DNA from: Paenibacillus sp. GSMTC-2017
GTDB taxonomy: Bacteria > Bacillota > Bacilli > Paenibacillales > Paenibacillaceae
Length of the DNA: 64,000 nt
Reading direction: 5' to 3'
Assembly: GCF_016019935.1 (NCBI RefSeq)
Contig: NZ_JAECMT010000005.1
Coordinates: 124,006-188,005, forward strand
Shown: positions 26,081-35,929 of the stretch, in pieces
How the letters are laid out: each line of letters opens with the position of its first letter
Numbering within the stretch: position 1 is the stretch's first letter
Notes under the pieces: generated by a model
The model's database searches: none
What the model saw: the letters and a program-made list of their open reading frames with translations, nothing else
What the model was told of the DNA's origin: nothing
Translations under genes and position numbers: made by a program

Positions 26081-26122
26081 AAAAAAACCGAAATCAGTTA
26101 TTTACACTGATTTCGGTTTTTT
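26081..26122. terminator. Bidirectional terminator between 25604 gene and yfkK
   Basis: AAAAAACCGAAATCAGT pairs with ACTGATTTCGGTTTTTT; A-run before and T-run after. Confidence 0.9.
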
Positions 26123-26200
26123 ATGTCGAAACATGAAATATAATGTATCATTATGGAAATTAATATTTTGTAATAAAAGTAAACATTACAAAATTTCATA

Positions 26201-26428
26201 TTATTTCAATCGAAGCTTTCCAATCTCGGATACAAGTGCTTCAACTTCACTGATACTGAAGTTAGGTTTGGAGGCAACGAGGTCGTATATATCTTTAATG
26301 TCCTCATATTGTTTGATGTCAAAATGAGATGCTTGCATTGCTGCACCAGAAGCCATTCTGAGCTTTGTTTTGATAGCTTCGATCATAAACTCGACGTTTT
26401 CTTGTGTAACTTGTTGTAAATCGGACAT
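26201..26428 (-). CDS. yfkK: UPF0435 (DUF1128) family protein YfkK
   Basis: 75 residues that match the B. subtilis YfkK pattern throughout: NVEFMIEAIKTKLRMAS, HFDIKQYEDIKDIYDLV and SISEVEALVSEIGKLR. It is a small helical protein of unknown function that is conserved in Bacillales. GAAGGAGG precedes the ATG. Confidence 0.9.
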   Translation of the reverse strand: MSDLQQVTQENVEFMIEAIKTKLRMASGAAMQASHFDIKQYEDIKDIYDLVASKPNFSISEVEALVSEIGKLRLK

Positions 26429-26573
26429 ATAACTTTCCTCCTTCGATCTCTAATCATTCTCGTCATTGTACCATGACATAGAAGGGCAAGGCTACAAATT
26501 GAAGCGGCACGAAAAATTCGCTACAATTAATGTTTAGAAGATGAGGGCTGTGCGGCATTATAGATAAGGGAAG

Positions 26574-27143
26574 GTGCAGATTACGATACATAACCAAATG
26601 AATCAATCAGACTTGCAATTGGAGACCTTTTTTTCAACCATTTCTGAAGCACATCCTGATCCAAGCCGTATTATATTTGTATGTATAGGAACGGATCGTT
26701 CGACTGGTGACGCATTTGGTCCATTTGTCGGAACAATGTTGGTAGATCGGGGTTGGAAAGTAATAGGTACATTAGAAAAGCCATGTGATGCATATGCTGT
26801 TGATGCTACAGTAAGAGACATCAACCGTCTTCAAGAGGATGAGGCTCTAACTGTTATTGCGATAGATGCGTGTCTTGGTAAGTCCAAATCGGTGGGTAGC
26901 TTTATTACAAAAAATGGTCCACTTCAGCCAGGTGCAGCAACGGGTCGAAGATTGCCATTCATCGGCGATTATAGTATTGCCGGTATTGTAAATATAGAAG
27001 GTCCCAAAGCGTATTGGATGCTACAAACAACTTCGCTGCATCAAGTCATGGGAATGGCAAATCATGTTGTTACAGCAGTTAATAATGCTTGGAGTGGTAA
27101 AGAGGAGTATCCGAAACCTATTCATCAACTGGAGGTTAAATGA
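26574..27143 (+). CDS. yyaC: Spore protease YyaC (DUF1256)
   Basis: 189 residues if the GTG at 26574 is used; its site (AAGGGAAG) is very close, so the start is not certain. It belongs to the GPR-like/hydrogenase-maturation-protease fold: VCIGTDRSTGDAFGPFVG (substrate-side acidic residue), AVDATVRDI, AIDACLG and GDYSIAGIVN. YyaC-like proteins are made in sporulation in Bacillus. This marks the host as an endospore former. It is the first of a probable four-gene run to 29893, overlapping the next gene by four bases. Confidence 0.85.
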   Translation: MQITIHNQMNQSDLQLETFFSTISEAHPDPSRIIFVCIGTDRSTGDAFGPFVGTMLVDRGWKVIGTLEKPCDAYAVDATVRDINRLQEDEALTVIAIDACLGKSKSVGSFITKNGPLQPGAATGRRLPFIGDYSIAGIVNIEGPKAYWMLQTTSLHQVMGMANHVVTAVNNAWSGKEEYPKPIHQLEVK

Positions 27144-27988
27144 TTATGACAACTAGTGGAAGCATTGACGAAAGTACGATAGCTACAGATTCGCTGCAAT
27201 TACAAAATGGTCTAGAGATAGCCTATTATGATTCTAAAGAAGATCACGGTTTACCGTATACACTTGTACTACTTCATGGCTATTGCGGGAGTTCTGCCTA
27301 TTGGGATAAGGTTGTAGGTAACATTGCATCGACAGTAAGAGTTATTGCTCCTGATGCAAGGGGACATGGGAGTAGCTCAGCTCCTAATGATGAAACCTAT
27401 TCAATGGAACTGTTCGCAGAGGATTTATCACAATTACTGGATCACTTAGGTGTGACGAATGCAATCGTGCTTGGTCATTCTTTAGGTGGATATATTACGC
27501 TTGCTTTCGCAGATAAGTACAGCAATAGTCTTTCTGCCTTTGGACTTATTCATTCTACACCGCTACCCGATGGTGAAACAGCTAAGGAGAATAGAGACAA
27601 AGCCATTGCTGCAATTGGGCAAAAGGGGGTAGCTACTTTCGTAGATGGACTTGTTCCTAAATTGTTTGCAACTGACCGTATCGACGGACTTCAGCCGGAG
27701 CTGGCGAGAAGTAAAGAGATTGGTTATGGCACATCGCAACATGGAGCTGTAGCAACTGCAAGAGGAATGAAAGAGCGAATGGACCGCAGTGACATTATTA
27801 AGGGATCAAAGCTACCAATATTGCTAGTAGCAGGTGCCAAGGATAATGTTATCCCTGCGGTGAGTACTTTCTCAGCAAACAACGATGACACAAGAAAAGT
27901 GGAGCTAGAAGAAGCAGGACATATGAGTATGATGGAATGCGGACATCAGTTGTCTGAAGAAATTTTGTCATTTATAAGATCAGTGTAA
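27140..27988 (+). CDS. Alpha/beta-fold hydrolase
   Basis: 282 residues. HG oxyanion motif in LLHGYCGSSAYW, APDARGHGSS, nucleophile elbow GHSLGGYI near residue 114, Asp in AGAKDNVIP and His in EEAGHMSMME: a complete catalytic triad of the Abhydrolase_1 group. The ATG overlaps the yyaC stop (ATGA). Substrate unknown. Confidence 0.85.
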   Translation: MIMTTSGSIDESTIATDSLQLQNGLEIAYYDSKEDHGLPYTLVLLHGYCGSSAYWDKVVGNIASTVRVIAPDARGHGSSSAPNDETYSMELFAEDLSQLLDHLGVTNAIVLGHSLGGYITLAFADKYSNSLSAFGLIHSTPLPDGETAKENRDKAIAAIGQKGVATFVDGLVPKLFATDRIDGLQPELARSKEIGYGTSQHGAVATARGMKERMDRSDIIKGSKLPILLVAGAKDNVIPAVSTFSANNDDTRKVELEEAGHMSMMECGHQLSEEILSFIRSV

Positions 27989-28020
27989 GGAAAAAGTGAA
28001 GCTGGAGAGGAGCTAAGCTT

Positions 28021-28674
28021 ATGTTCCAACGTGACTATTTTATGAGAATGATTGAGGAAATGACGCAAGTACTAGCACAAGTATTAGGATTAAGACAAGA
28101 GCGGAAGATTGAAGAGGCTCTTCTTGTCATCGATGAACTTCTCGATAAACATTTCAGGTTGAGCAGTAATCTAATTCGATCACTATCAGACGATGATTTA
28201 ATTAAAGTGATGTCTACAAATGGGGTTGTAGAAACTGATCATTTACAGGCTATCGCCGTTCTTATAAAGCAAGAAGCGCTCCTCCATGGTGATATTGGCA
28301 GGGAGAAGGAGTGTTACGATTCATATGTACGATCTCTGAGACTGTTTGTTCGATTATCTCTCCTTAATGCGGAGCCTACTATTGTAGAGCCGAGAGAGCA
28401 AATAGCAGAATTACTGGAACTATTGAGTCCCTTTGAGCTACCAATACCCACGAAACGGCTTCTAATGGAGTGGTACGAAACAGAAGGGAAATATGATCAA
28501 ACCGAAAATGTCATGCACGAGTTACTTGAAGCGAATGTGTTAACAGCAGCTGATGCAATAGGAACCTATCAACGTTTACTTAGTCAAAGTGACGAGCTGC
28601 TGACAGCAGGCGGTTTACCAAGAGAAGAAGTTGAGCAAGCACTTGCAGATATTAAAGGCGCAATGAAGGAGTGA
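28021..28674 (+). CDS. Hypothetical helical protein (DUF6483-like)
   Basis: 217 residues, nearly all helix. The N-terminus (MFQRDYFMRMIEEMTQVLAQ) and the TPR-like C-terminal helices (SPFELPIPTKRLLMEWYE) are those I associate with the DUF6483 family of Firmicutes; that name is from memory and not checked. No catalytic motif. GGAGAGGAG precedes the ATG. It lies between a hydrolase and a methyltransferase gene in one transcription direction. Confidence 0.6.
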   Translation: MFQRDYFMRMIEEMTQVLAQVLGLRQERKIEEALLVIDELLDKHFRLSSNLIRSLSDDDLIKVMSTNGVVETDHLQAIAVLIKQEALLHGDIGREKECYDSYVRSLRLFVRLSLLNAEPTIVEPREQIAELLELLSPFELPIPTKRLLMEWYETEGKYDQTENVMHELLEANVLTAADAIGTYQRLLSQSDELLTAGGLPREEVEQALADIKGAMKE

Positions 28675-28684
28675 CCATGTAAGG

Positions 28685-29893
28685 ATGGAAGCACAATGGC
28701 AACAAGATATTCAAGGATGGATTAATAATGGGGAGCTAATTCAAGCGACACTTAGCCAGCCAAAACGGAAAGACGGAGATCATGCACCGAAAATGATCAT
28801 TCGTCCTGTACGGCTTAAGGATGGGGCATACTTTCAGTTTGAATCCCACTTTGCTAACAAAGTGCTTCATCAAAATGTAAGAGCTGATGAGACATCTAGC
28901 CAGTTATTTGAGTTGCTTGGACAGCATTATCGGCAAGCGCTAGTAAAAACACCAGATCACGATGTTCAACTACTTTTTAACAAAAAGGGAAGTGCGGCTG
29001 TTCGGAAGGGACCTTCTAGCGCTGGAGGAGCAAGGCAAGTTAGTACAGACCATAATCGTCAGAAAAATAGAATATTGGAGGAAGGTAAACCTGCTCCTTT
29101 CTTAGTAGAGCTCGGTATTATGACGCCAGAAGGGCGTGTACATGCCAAGAAGCAGGACAAGTATCGTCAAATCAACCGGTTCCTTGAAATGGTTACAGAT
29201 GTTCTTGATGCTTTGCCTAAAGATCGAGAAATAAAAATTGTAGACTTCGGATGCGGTAAATCTTATTTGACGTTTGCTTTGTATCATTTGCTTGCTGTAG
29301 AACAAGGACGAGAAATTTCTGTGGTGGGATTAGATTTGAAAGCGGATGTTATTTCTTTCTGCTCATCTTTAGCGGAGAAGCTAGGGTACGATAAGCTTCG
29401 ATTCCTCGTCGGTGATATCGCTGACTATAATGAGCTGGAGTCTGTAGACATGGTAGTAACGCTACATGCATGCGACACGGCTACTGATGCTGCACTTGCG
29501 AAAGCCGTAGGATGGGGTGCTTCAGTTATTATGTCGGTGCCATGCTGTCAGCATGAGTTGTTTCGTCAAATCGGCAATGATACATTGACGCCATTACTGT
29601 CACAAGGATTACTTAAAGAAAGATTTTCTGCACTTGTGACAGATGCTGTAAGAGGGAATTTATTAGAGGTGCTAGGTTATAAGGTGAATATGCTCGAATT
29701 TGTTGACCCTGAACATACACCCAAAAACTTATTAATTCGTGCAGTAACATCTCCTCATAAAGAACTATCTATGAAGAAGTGGGAGCAGTACGAAAGTTTC
29801 AGAAATTTCCTGAATATATCTCCAGCACTAGAACGGATTCTATCAGATCGATGGCCATCCAGTGACAAAAATGTATTGGATTCCAATAAATAG
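28685..29893 (+). CDS. Class I SAM-dependent methyltransferase (Methyltransf_32/METTL25-like)
   Basis: 402 residues. Motif I is VDFGCGKSYLTFAL, motif II VVGLDLKAD, then VTLHACDTATDAAL and SVPCCQHELF; the HACDTATD and PCCQHE blocks are the marks of the PF13679 family, related to METTL25/RRNAD1. An extra N-terminal domain of about 130 residues precedes it. GGAGTGACC lies 13 bases before the ATG, so the start is slightly uncertain. Substrate not known; RNA or ribosomal protein is plausible. Confidence 0.8.
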   Translation: MEAQWQQDIQGWINNGELIQATLSQPKRKDGDHAPKMIIRPVRLKDGAYFQFESHFANKVLHQNVRADETSSQLFELLGQHYRQALVKTPDHDVQLLFNKKGSAAVRKGPSSAGGARQVSTDHNRQKNRILEEGKPAPFLVELGIMTPEGRVHAKKQDKYRQINRFLEMVTDVLDALPKDREIKIVDFGCGKSYLTFALYHLLAVEQGREISVVGLDLKADVISFCSSLAEKLGYDKLRFLVGDIADYNELESVDMVVTLHACDTATDAALAKAVGWGASVIMSVPCCQHELFRQIGNDTLTPLLSQGLLKERFSALVTDAVRGNLLEVLGYKVNMLEFVDPEHTPKNLLIRAVTSPHKELSMKKWEQYESFRNFLNISPALERILSDRWPSSDKNVLDSNK

Positions 29894-29963
29894 CTAATTG
29901 TCGATAGTGATAACTTTTGCTACAATGGAAGAAGATGGCTACCAAATGAATGGGTGAACCGTA

Positions 29964-31652
29964 TTGGAATGGATGATTTGGTTAGATTTTAGTATGTTTT
30001 TGGTGCTGATGGGTTTATTTCTATACGTGTTTTCCTCAAGTTCCGTAACAGTTCTTCACCGAATCTATCTTTTATTACATGTCGTATTTATGCTGTGGCC
30101 TCTCTTTCAATTTGCCTCGCAAACTACGACTTCTCTTCCTTTTAGGCTATTCTACCTATCTGCTTCATATGTAGGACTTTCGTTACTTGGGATCGGATGG
30201 TTTGCATTTATTCTTGTTCTGACCGGACATTATTATGTCATTCGGAGAAGTCGCTTAATTCTGCTCTCCATTCCAGCAGTCATATCGGTTGCAGTAGTAA
30301 TATGGAACCCTCAAGGAATGTTTTTAAGCATTAATACGCAATTAGAATCAATGAAGCAACTTCAACATGGTGCGCTTTATTGGGTAATGATTGTGCAATT
30401 AATTTTGTATTTATCTGTTTCGCTTATTATTTTATTGTACAAGTTAAGTAGGCGAGATGATTCTGTTCGTCATCGAAAGATGGTTCGCACCGCGCTTAAC
30501 GGTGTTTTTGTTCTTTCTTTTTTTGCGATTGTAGATTTTTGCATAAATGTAACTTATATTGATTATTTCACTCGCTATATTCCGCTCGTTTCTATAGGTA
30601 TGACAGTAACAGCTGCTTACATCGTTCATGCGATTAGTCGCAATAAGGTGTTCGATATTATTCAAATCGTGCAGAAAGACGTAATGAACACGATGTCCAT
30701 GGGCATTATTGTTATGGATGAGAATGATATGATTATAGAAGTAAATAAAGTTATCAAGCCGATTATAAGGCTCAGAATCGGAGATTTCTTTAAACCGGAA
30801 GCGCTTGCTGCACAGTTTAAGGAAGGCACATCCAAACAGTTGTTAGCTTTTTTTGAAGCACAACGAGTTCGTCCAATGGATCGACATGAGGTGGAACTAA
30901 CGATTGATTTGGCTCAAAGTCTACATATCATCGTGCAGACGGCCCCGATCTTGAATCAGAAGAAACGTATTGTAGGCCGCGTACTGACATTTCAAGATGT
31001 AACGGAATTACGTATGCTCGTTGAGGAAACGAACACACAAAATGAGCTTCTGCATGAAAGAAACAAAGAATTGTTAATTATGCAGGACGAGCTTTCCCAG
31101 GCTAATAAGAAGCTAGAACATATGGCGATAACAGATGGGCTGACAGGTTGTTTCAATCGAAGATATATGTTGCAGCAACTAGAGAGCGAAGTTGTAACCA
31201 GCTTGCGTTATGGTATACCGTTTTCTATTTTTATTTTCGATTTGGATTACTTTAAGAGTATCAATGACCGATTTGGACATCTGACCGGAGATGAGGTGCT
31301 CTGTAGTACTGTAGAAGCTGTCCGAAGTGCATTAAGACTAACTGATGTTTTGGCAAGATTCGGTGGGGAAGAATTCACTGTATATTTGCCACATACGAAC
31401 AGGGAACAAGCGGATATTATTGCAGAGCTAGTTAAAAGTACGGTAGAGGAAAATAGGGTTCCAACGGGCGTTGGGGATGGTTCTGTAACAGTCACAATTA
31501 GTATGGGTGTCGTCTCTATTGAACGACATGACTCAAATGAGCTAGAAGACCCTAAATCATTTCTACGAGAGCTAATGGCACAGGCGGATGCGGCTCTGTA
31601 TGAGGCCAAGTATAATGGTCGTAATCGAATCGTGAATCGCAAACTGGCATGA
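29964..31652 (+). CDS. Membrane diguanylate cyclase (7TM-PAS-GGDEF)
   Basis: 562 residues. Seven hydrophobic segments in the first 225 residues (histidine-kinase N-terminal 7TM type), a PAS domain (about 230-345; GIIVMDENDMIIEVN), a coiled coil (NELLHERNKELLIMQDELSQ) and a GGDEF domain. The active site reads GGEEF and the product-inhibition I-site RxxD (RLTD) lies five residues before it, so it is expected to make cyclic-di-GMP with feedback control. The start is a TTG preceded by GGGTGA; an ATG three codons on is the alternative. It is followed by a HD-GYP-like gene. Confidence 0.9.
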   Translation: MEWMIWLDFSMFLVLMGLFLYVFSSSSVTVLHRIYLLLHVVFMLWPLFQFASQTTTSLPFRLFYLSASYVGLSLLGIGWFAFILVLTGHYYVIRRSRLILLSIPAVISVAVVIWNPQGMFLSINTQLESMKQLQHGALYWVMIVQLILYLSVSLIILLYKLSRRDDSVRHRKMVRTALNGVFVLSFFAIVDFCINVTYIDYFTRYIPLVSIGMTVTAAYIVHAISRNKVFDIIQIVQKDVMNTMSMGIIVMDENDMIIEVNKVIKPIIRLRIGDFFKPEALAAQFKEGTSKQLLAFFEAQRVRPMDRHEVELTIDLAQSLHIIVQTAPILNQKKRIVGRVLTFQDVTELRMLVEETNTQNELLHERNKELLIMQDELSQANKKLEHMAITDGLTGCFNRRYMLQQLESEVVTSLRYGIPFSIFIFDLDYFKSINDRFGHLTGDEVLCSTVEAVRSALRLTDVLARFGGEEFTVYLPHTNREQADIIAELVKSTVEENRVPTGVGDGSVTVTISMGVVSIERHDSNELEDPKSFLRELMAQADAALYEAKYNGRNRIVNRKLA

Positions 31653-31682
31653 GGACTCATCATTATGTAGGGGTCCTTTTTT
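31651..31682 (+). terminator. Terminator after the diguanylate cyclase
   Basis: AGGACTC pairs with GGGTCCT, followed by six T. Confidence 0.65.
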
Positions 31683-31810
31683 GCTTATAGCAGGAACATT
31701 TCCTGTAGTAGTTTACCTGTAGCTTACATGGAAAGAATGAACGGAGTCTGCTAGAATAGACTTAACTGGTTGCAGGTATATAGTTATGTTTAAAAGGCGG
31801 GAACAATCTA

Positions 31811-32893
31811 ATGAGAAAAGTGCAACTTGGTGCAGCCAAGCCTGGGGACAAGGTTGCAAAGCCGATTTTTCAAGAAAACGGAAACGTACTTCTTGGAGAA
31901 GGTGTCGAGTTAAGTGAACGATATATTAGTCGCTTACAGGCATTGGGCATAGATTTTTTGTTCATTGAGGATGGAAGAACAACAGATATCCTGCCAGAGG
32001 ATAGCATCCGGGACGAAACACGAACTCAGGCGGTAAATACGATTTATAAGACGATGAACTCTTTTAAAGATGAGGTTGTTTCGAAAGGTCGTACGATTGC
32101 TCCTGATATGGGTCGTAACTTTCGTTCTGTATTCGGAAATATAATGCAGGATCTTGCCACGAGACCGAATATGTTAGTTAATTTGACTAGTATTCATTCG
32201 ATGGATGCTTATTTATTTCAACATTCGTTTAATGTAGCTGTCTTATCGGGCATAATGGGGATCGCAAAAGGTTTTAATAGAAATCAATTAGAAGAACTTG
32301 GTATTGGAGCGCTTCTGTACGATATTGGCATGACGAGAGTACCGCAAAAATTGCTTACACACACTGGCCGTTATTCCAGCGAAGAGTTAGAGCAGCTGCG
32401 GGCACATCCGAAGGAAGGTTTCGATATCCTCCGGAAATATCATGATATTTCCATCGTCTCTGCGCACTGTGCACTGCAGCATCATGAACGGTTTAACGGT
32501 TCTGGCTATCCACGTGGATTAAAGCAGGACGAAATTCATATGTATGCTCAAATTGTAGGGCTAGCAGACACGTATGATGCGCTTGTATCTCCAAGACCAC
32601 ACCGTAAGCGTTATACGACAAGCGAAGCGGTTGAGTTTCTATTCGCAGCTGGTGGAACTTTTTTTGATTTGGATCTCATTAAGCTGTTTTGTAATCATAT
32701 TTCAGTTTATCCCGTATCAACGACATTGTTATTAAGTACGGGACAAGAAGTTGTAGTTTCACTTAATAATGAGCTAGCTGTACATCGTCCACGCGTTCGG
32801 GTTATTAAGGAAGCTGACGGCTCTATTCCGAAATCTCCTTATGATATCGAACTGAAAAACGAGCTTCATATTACGATTGTGAAGGAATTATAA
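31811..32893 (+). CDS. HD-GYP-domain protein with degenerate metal site
   Basis: 360 residues. The N-terminal segment (KPGDKVAKPIFQENG) is the usual lead of Firmicute HD-GYP proteins. In the HD-GYP domain the HHER...GSGYP motif is present, but the HD dyad reads YD (LLYDIGMTRVP), the following Lys is Met and DGSGYP is NGSGYP. Loss of a metal-ligand His suggests weak or no cyclic-di-GMP hydrolysis, perhaps a binding or scaffold role. AAGGCGGG precedes the ATG. It follows the cyclase gene, 158 bases apart, with a weak terminator between. Confidence 0.85.
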   Translation: MRKVQLGAAKPGDKVAKPIFQENGNVLLGEGVELSERYISRLQALGIDFLFIEDGRTTDILPEDSIRDETRTQAVNTIYKTMNSFKDEVVSKGRTIAPDMGRNFRSVFGNIMQDLATRPNMLVNLTSIHSMDAYLFQHSFNVAVLSGIMGIAKGFNRNQLEELGIGALLYDIGMTRVPQKLLTHTGRYSSEELEQLRAHPKEGFDILRKYHDISIVSAHCALQHHERFNGSGYPRGLKQDEIHMYAQIVGLADTYDALVSPRPHRKRYTTSEAVEFLFAAGGTFFDLDLIKLFCNHISVYPVSTTLLLSTGQEVVVSLNNELAVHRPRVRVIKEADGSIPKSPYDIELKNELHITIVKEL

Positions 32894-33008
32894 ATAATTT
32901 AGGTTTTGTATAAGCTTCTTTTGTTCTGGGCGTAGACCGAGGATGAGGGAAGCTTTATTGTTGTCAGTAAGCTGTAATTACTTTGATTATGGGCATGATT
33001 GAGGTAAA

Positions 33009-34121
33009 ATGATGAGAAATAGATTGCTTATATGTAAGCAAAAGGAGATTGCGCTCTTGGATGAGTTCGCAAGCATTGGGCATTGGACAGCTGATAGGCA
33101 AAGTGACAATTGGCAGAAAAAGCGCGGCGTTGCACTAGGAATTGGTGATGACACTGCCTCTATTGATATAGAATTAGCGGAAGTAGGGATTTCTGGCCCT
33201 AAGCGAATCTTACTTACAGTTGATACGATGGTCGAGAGCGTACACTTTAATGGAACAACGATGAGTGATGAAGATGTTGGTTATAAAGCACTTGCTGCTA
33301 ATGTTAGTGATATTGCTGCAATGGGTGGTGTCCCTCTTCATGCACTAGTTGCGGTAAGTGTTCCTCCTTCTTATCATCCAGAACGAATACGACGTGTTTA
33401 TGATGGGCTATATGAATGCGCTGAAAAATATGGCATAGCGATAATCGGCGGGGACACGACTTCATCACCCCAGCATATGATTATTACCGTTACGTTAACA
33501 GGGATGATTGAATCAGGTGCCGAACTCAAGCGATCCGGCGCGAAGGCAGGAGATGTTATCTTTCTGACGGGGATCGCAGGTAAATCTGCTGCAGGGCTAC
33601 ACATATTGATGGCTAGTGGTGTAGGGACGAGTAGATCGTTATTGCTAGAAGATAAAACGTACACAGCGTTACTTACATCACATAAACGTCCAGCTCCTAG
33701 TATTAAAGCGGGGAGATTGTTGTTAGGATCAGGTGCTTGTCACTCTCTAAATGATGTGAGCGACGGTTTAGCGAGCGAAGCGTGGGAAATTGCTGAAGCT
33801 TCAGGGTTACGTCTTGTGTTGCATGAGCGACAGTTGCCGAAGAGCGGAAGCTTGAGCTCCTATGCATCGATCGTAGGAATAAACCCGCTGGAATGGATTC
33901 TTTATGGTGGCGAAGATTATGTGCTGCTCGGAACGATGGATGGAGGAGTTGCACAGGAAATCAGGGACATGTTCCATTCAGAAGGAATGCCGTTTTATAT
34001 AATCGGTGAGACGGAAGAAGGAGACCCTGGTGTCGATCTCATTCGTGCAGGCAATGACGGGAATGGTAACGCATTTAGACAATCGATAGAAAAACGTGGA
34101 TACAATCATTTTCAAAGATGA
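33009..34121 (+). CDS. thiL: Thiamine-monophosphate kinase
   Basis: 370 residues. GIGDDTA, the Asp-rich TVDTMVESVHF, KALAANVSDIAAMGG and GGDTTSS are all ThiL marks; it forms thiamine diphosphate from the monophosphate with ATP. GAGGTAAA precedes two adjacent ATGs. As in the B. subtilis ydiA region, it heads the tsaE-tsaB-rimI-tsaD set. Confidence 0.95.
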   Translation: MMRNRLLICKQKEIALLDEFASIGHWTADRQSDNWQKKRGVALGIGDDTASIDIELAEVGISGPKRILLTVDTMVESVHFNGTTMSDEDVGYKALAANVSDIAAMGGVPLHALVAVSVPPSYHPERIRRVYDGLYECAEKYGIAIIGGDTTSSPQHMIITVTLTGMIESGAELKRSGAKAGDVIFLTGIAGKSAAGLHILMASGVGTSRSLLLEDKTYTALLTSHKRPAPSIKAGRLLLGSGACHSLNDVSDGLASEAWEIAEASGLRLVLHERQLPKSGSLSSYASIVGINPLEWILYGGEDYVLLGTMDGGVAQEIRDMFHSEGMPFYIIGETEEGDPGVDLIRAGNDGNGNAFRQSIEKRGYNHFQR

Positions 34122-34134
34122 ACGGGTGGATGGA

Positions 34135-34623
34135 ATGGAGCAGAAGAAGGGACAAGCCGCTTGGCAGGTCAACAGTTTGCAAGAAACGATTACATTTGCA
34201 AGGCGACTTGCCGAACTCGCTGAACCTGGTGTTATCATTGCATTGGATGGCGATTTAGGGGCAGGGAAAACAGCTTTTTCACAAGCTTTTGCCGGAGCTA
34301 TTGGCGTACAAGGAATCGTTAATAGTCCTACTTTTACGATTATTAAAGAGTATGAAGGGGCGAATTTCCCCTTTTATCATATGGATGTATATCGTTTGTC
34401 GCAGGATGAGGCGGATGATCTTGGACTTGATGATTATTTTTACGGCTCAGGTGTAACGATCGTAGAGTGGGCCAGTCTCATCGAAGATCTTCTACCACCA
34501 CAGCGGCTGGAACTATTTATTGAAAACTTGGGTGAAGAAGCTAGACGATTTCGGATGATTGGAATAGGAGAACCATATGCCAACTGGTGTGAGGAATGGA
34601 ACAGGGCGGAGGAGACAGAATGA
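34135..34623 (+). CDS. tsaE: tRNA t6A biosynthesis ATPase TsaE
   Basis: 162 residues from ATG 34135; an in-frame GTG at 34096 lies inside thiL and has no ribosome site. P-loop GDLGAGKTAF, SPTFTIIKEY, the YHMDVYR block and VTIVEWA are the TsaE (YdiB/YjeE) set. It hydrolyses ATP in the TsaB-TsaD-TsaE complex that makes t6A37 on ANN-decoding tRNAs. It overlaps tsaB by four bases. Confidence 0.95.
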   Translation: MEQKKGQAAWQVNSLQETITFARRLAELAEPGVIIALDGDLGAGKTAFSQAFAGAIGVQGIVNSPTFTIIKEYEGANFPFYHMDVYRLSQDEADDLGLDDYFYGSGVTIVEWASLIEDLLPPQRLELFIENLGEEARRFRMIGIGEPYANWCEEWNRAEETE

Positions 34624-35432
34624 TGGATGAACAAAACAAGGGGGAATATCGTTCGCTTATTGCACTCGATACTTCGACGGCAGCAATGGCCGCTGCGATC
34701 TTAAAAGGAGAAGAAGTAGTAGCTGAAATTCAATCTTTGGCGGAGCGTAATCACTCAGTACATGTCATTTCCCATTTAAAGGCGCTTATGTTAGAAGCGG
34801 GCATGAATCAAGAAGAGTTGGGAGCAATTGTTGTTGGCAATGGACCAGGTTCTTATACGGGCATGCGTATTGCGGTTACTGCTGCGAAGACGTTAGCTTG
34901 GGTTTGGGATAAACCATTAGTTGGCGTTTCTAGTCTTGAAGCTATCGCTTATGGCGCTTGGCATAATGGGCTAGGGAATGATAGCGAGCAAATCGTTAGC
35001 CCTACAGAACATTGGATTCTCCCCATTATGGATGCAAGGAGAGGTCAGGTTTATAGTGCTGGTTTCTCGACGACTGAAGGAGCGGAATGGACAAGATGGC
35101 TCGATGACGGTGTTCGGTTGATGCACAATTGGGTAGATGAACTTATTGCGAAGCTTAAAGTGGAGCAACAAGGAAAAGAGATCGTCATATGGCTTGTAGG
35201 TGATTTATCTCTACATCAACAGTCTGCTGAACTGCTCAAAGAACTTGGACAAGCTGCTGGAGCAGATGTTCGATTATATTCATATGTGCTTGAAGGACAA
35301 TATTTGGCGAAATTAGGGAAGAAGAAGTTAGAAGCAGGACAATTAGAACATGCACATACCTATACACCTAACTATACACAGCTTACTGAAGCGGAAGTGA
35401 AGCTTAAGGCGAAGCAAGCGGGTGAAGCTTAG
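34620..35432 (+). CDS. tsaB: tRNA t6A biosynthesis protein TsaB
   Basis: 270 residues from ATG 34620, preceded by GGAGGA. ALDTSTAAMAAAIL, GNGPGSYTGMRI and MDARRGQVYSAGF mark TsaB (YeaZ/YdiC), the inactive TsaD relative that forms its heterodimer partner. The C-terminal part is somewhat longer than in E. coli, as in other Bacillales. Confidence 0.95.
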   Translation: MMDEQNKGEYRSLIALDTSTAAMAAAILKGEEVVAEIQSLAERNHSVHVISHLKALMLEAGMNQEELGAIVVGNGPGSYTGMRIAVTAAKTLAWVWDKPLVGVSSLEAIAYGAWHNGLGNDSEQIVSPTEHWILPIMDARRGQVYSAGFSTTEGAEWTRWLDDGVRLMHNWVDELIAKLKVEQQGKEIVIWLVGDLSLHQQSAELLKELGQAAGADVRLYSYVLEGQYLAKLGKKKLEAGQLEHAHTYTPNYTQLTEAEVKLKAKQAGEA

Positions 35433-35434
35433 AG

Positions 35435-35929
35435 ATGAGTGCACAAGTTGATAACATCATATATCGTTTAATGACGTTAGAGGATATACCTGCGATCATC
35501 GCGATCGAACAGGAGGCTTTCACTAGTCCATGGACAACAGAAGCTTTTACGAATGAGCTCACGAATAATATGTTTGCGAAATATATGGTTATGGAAGAAG
35601 AGGGCATGCTGCTTGGTTATGGTGGCATGTGGATCATTATGGATGAAGCACATATTACGAATATTGCTATTCGTTCAGATCGAAGAGGCTATGGCTTAGG
35701 GCATAAGCTGCTGGAACAGTTGCAACGTACGGCTGTATTTTTTGGGGCAGTCAAAATGACACTTGAGGTTAGAGTGACGAACGCACTTGCTCAGCATATT
35801 TATCGAAAATTTGGATTCCAGTCTTCCGGCATTCGTCCGCGTTACTACTCCGATAATGATGAGGATGCGCTTATTATGTGGGCTGAGTTAGATACTGAGC
35901 AGTTGAAGACAGGAGAGAGCATGTTTTGA
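35435..35929 (+). CDS. rimI: Ribosomal-protein-S18 N-acetyltransferase RimI
   Basis: 164-residue GNAT enzyme. [12 protein letters not shown] at the N-terminus, acetyl-CoA-binding [14 protein letters not shown] (R/Q-x-x-G-x-G/A) and the C-terminal [19 protein letters not shown]. It acetylates N-terminal residues (S18 in E. coli). It sits between tsaB and tsaD and overlaps tsaD, the order seen in B. subtilis. Confidence 0.9.
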   Translation: MSAQVDNIIYRLMTLEDIPAIIAIEQEAFTSPWTTEAFTNELTNNMFAKYMVMEEEGMLLGYGGMWIIMDEAHITNIAIRSDRRGYGLGHKLLEQLQRTAVFFGAVKMTLEVRVTNALAQHIYRKFGFQSSGIRPRYYSDNDEDALIMWAELDTEQLKTGESMF

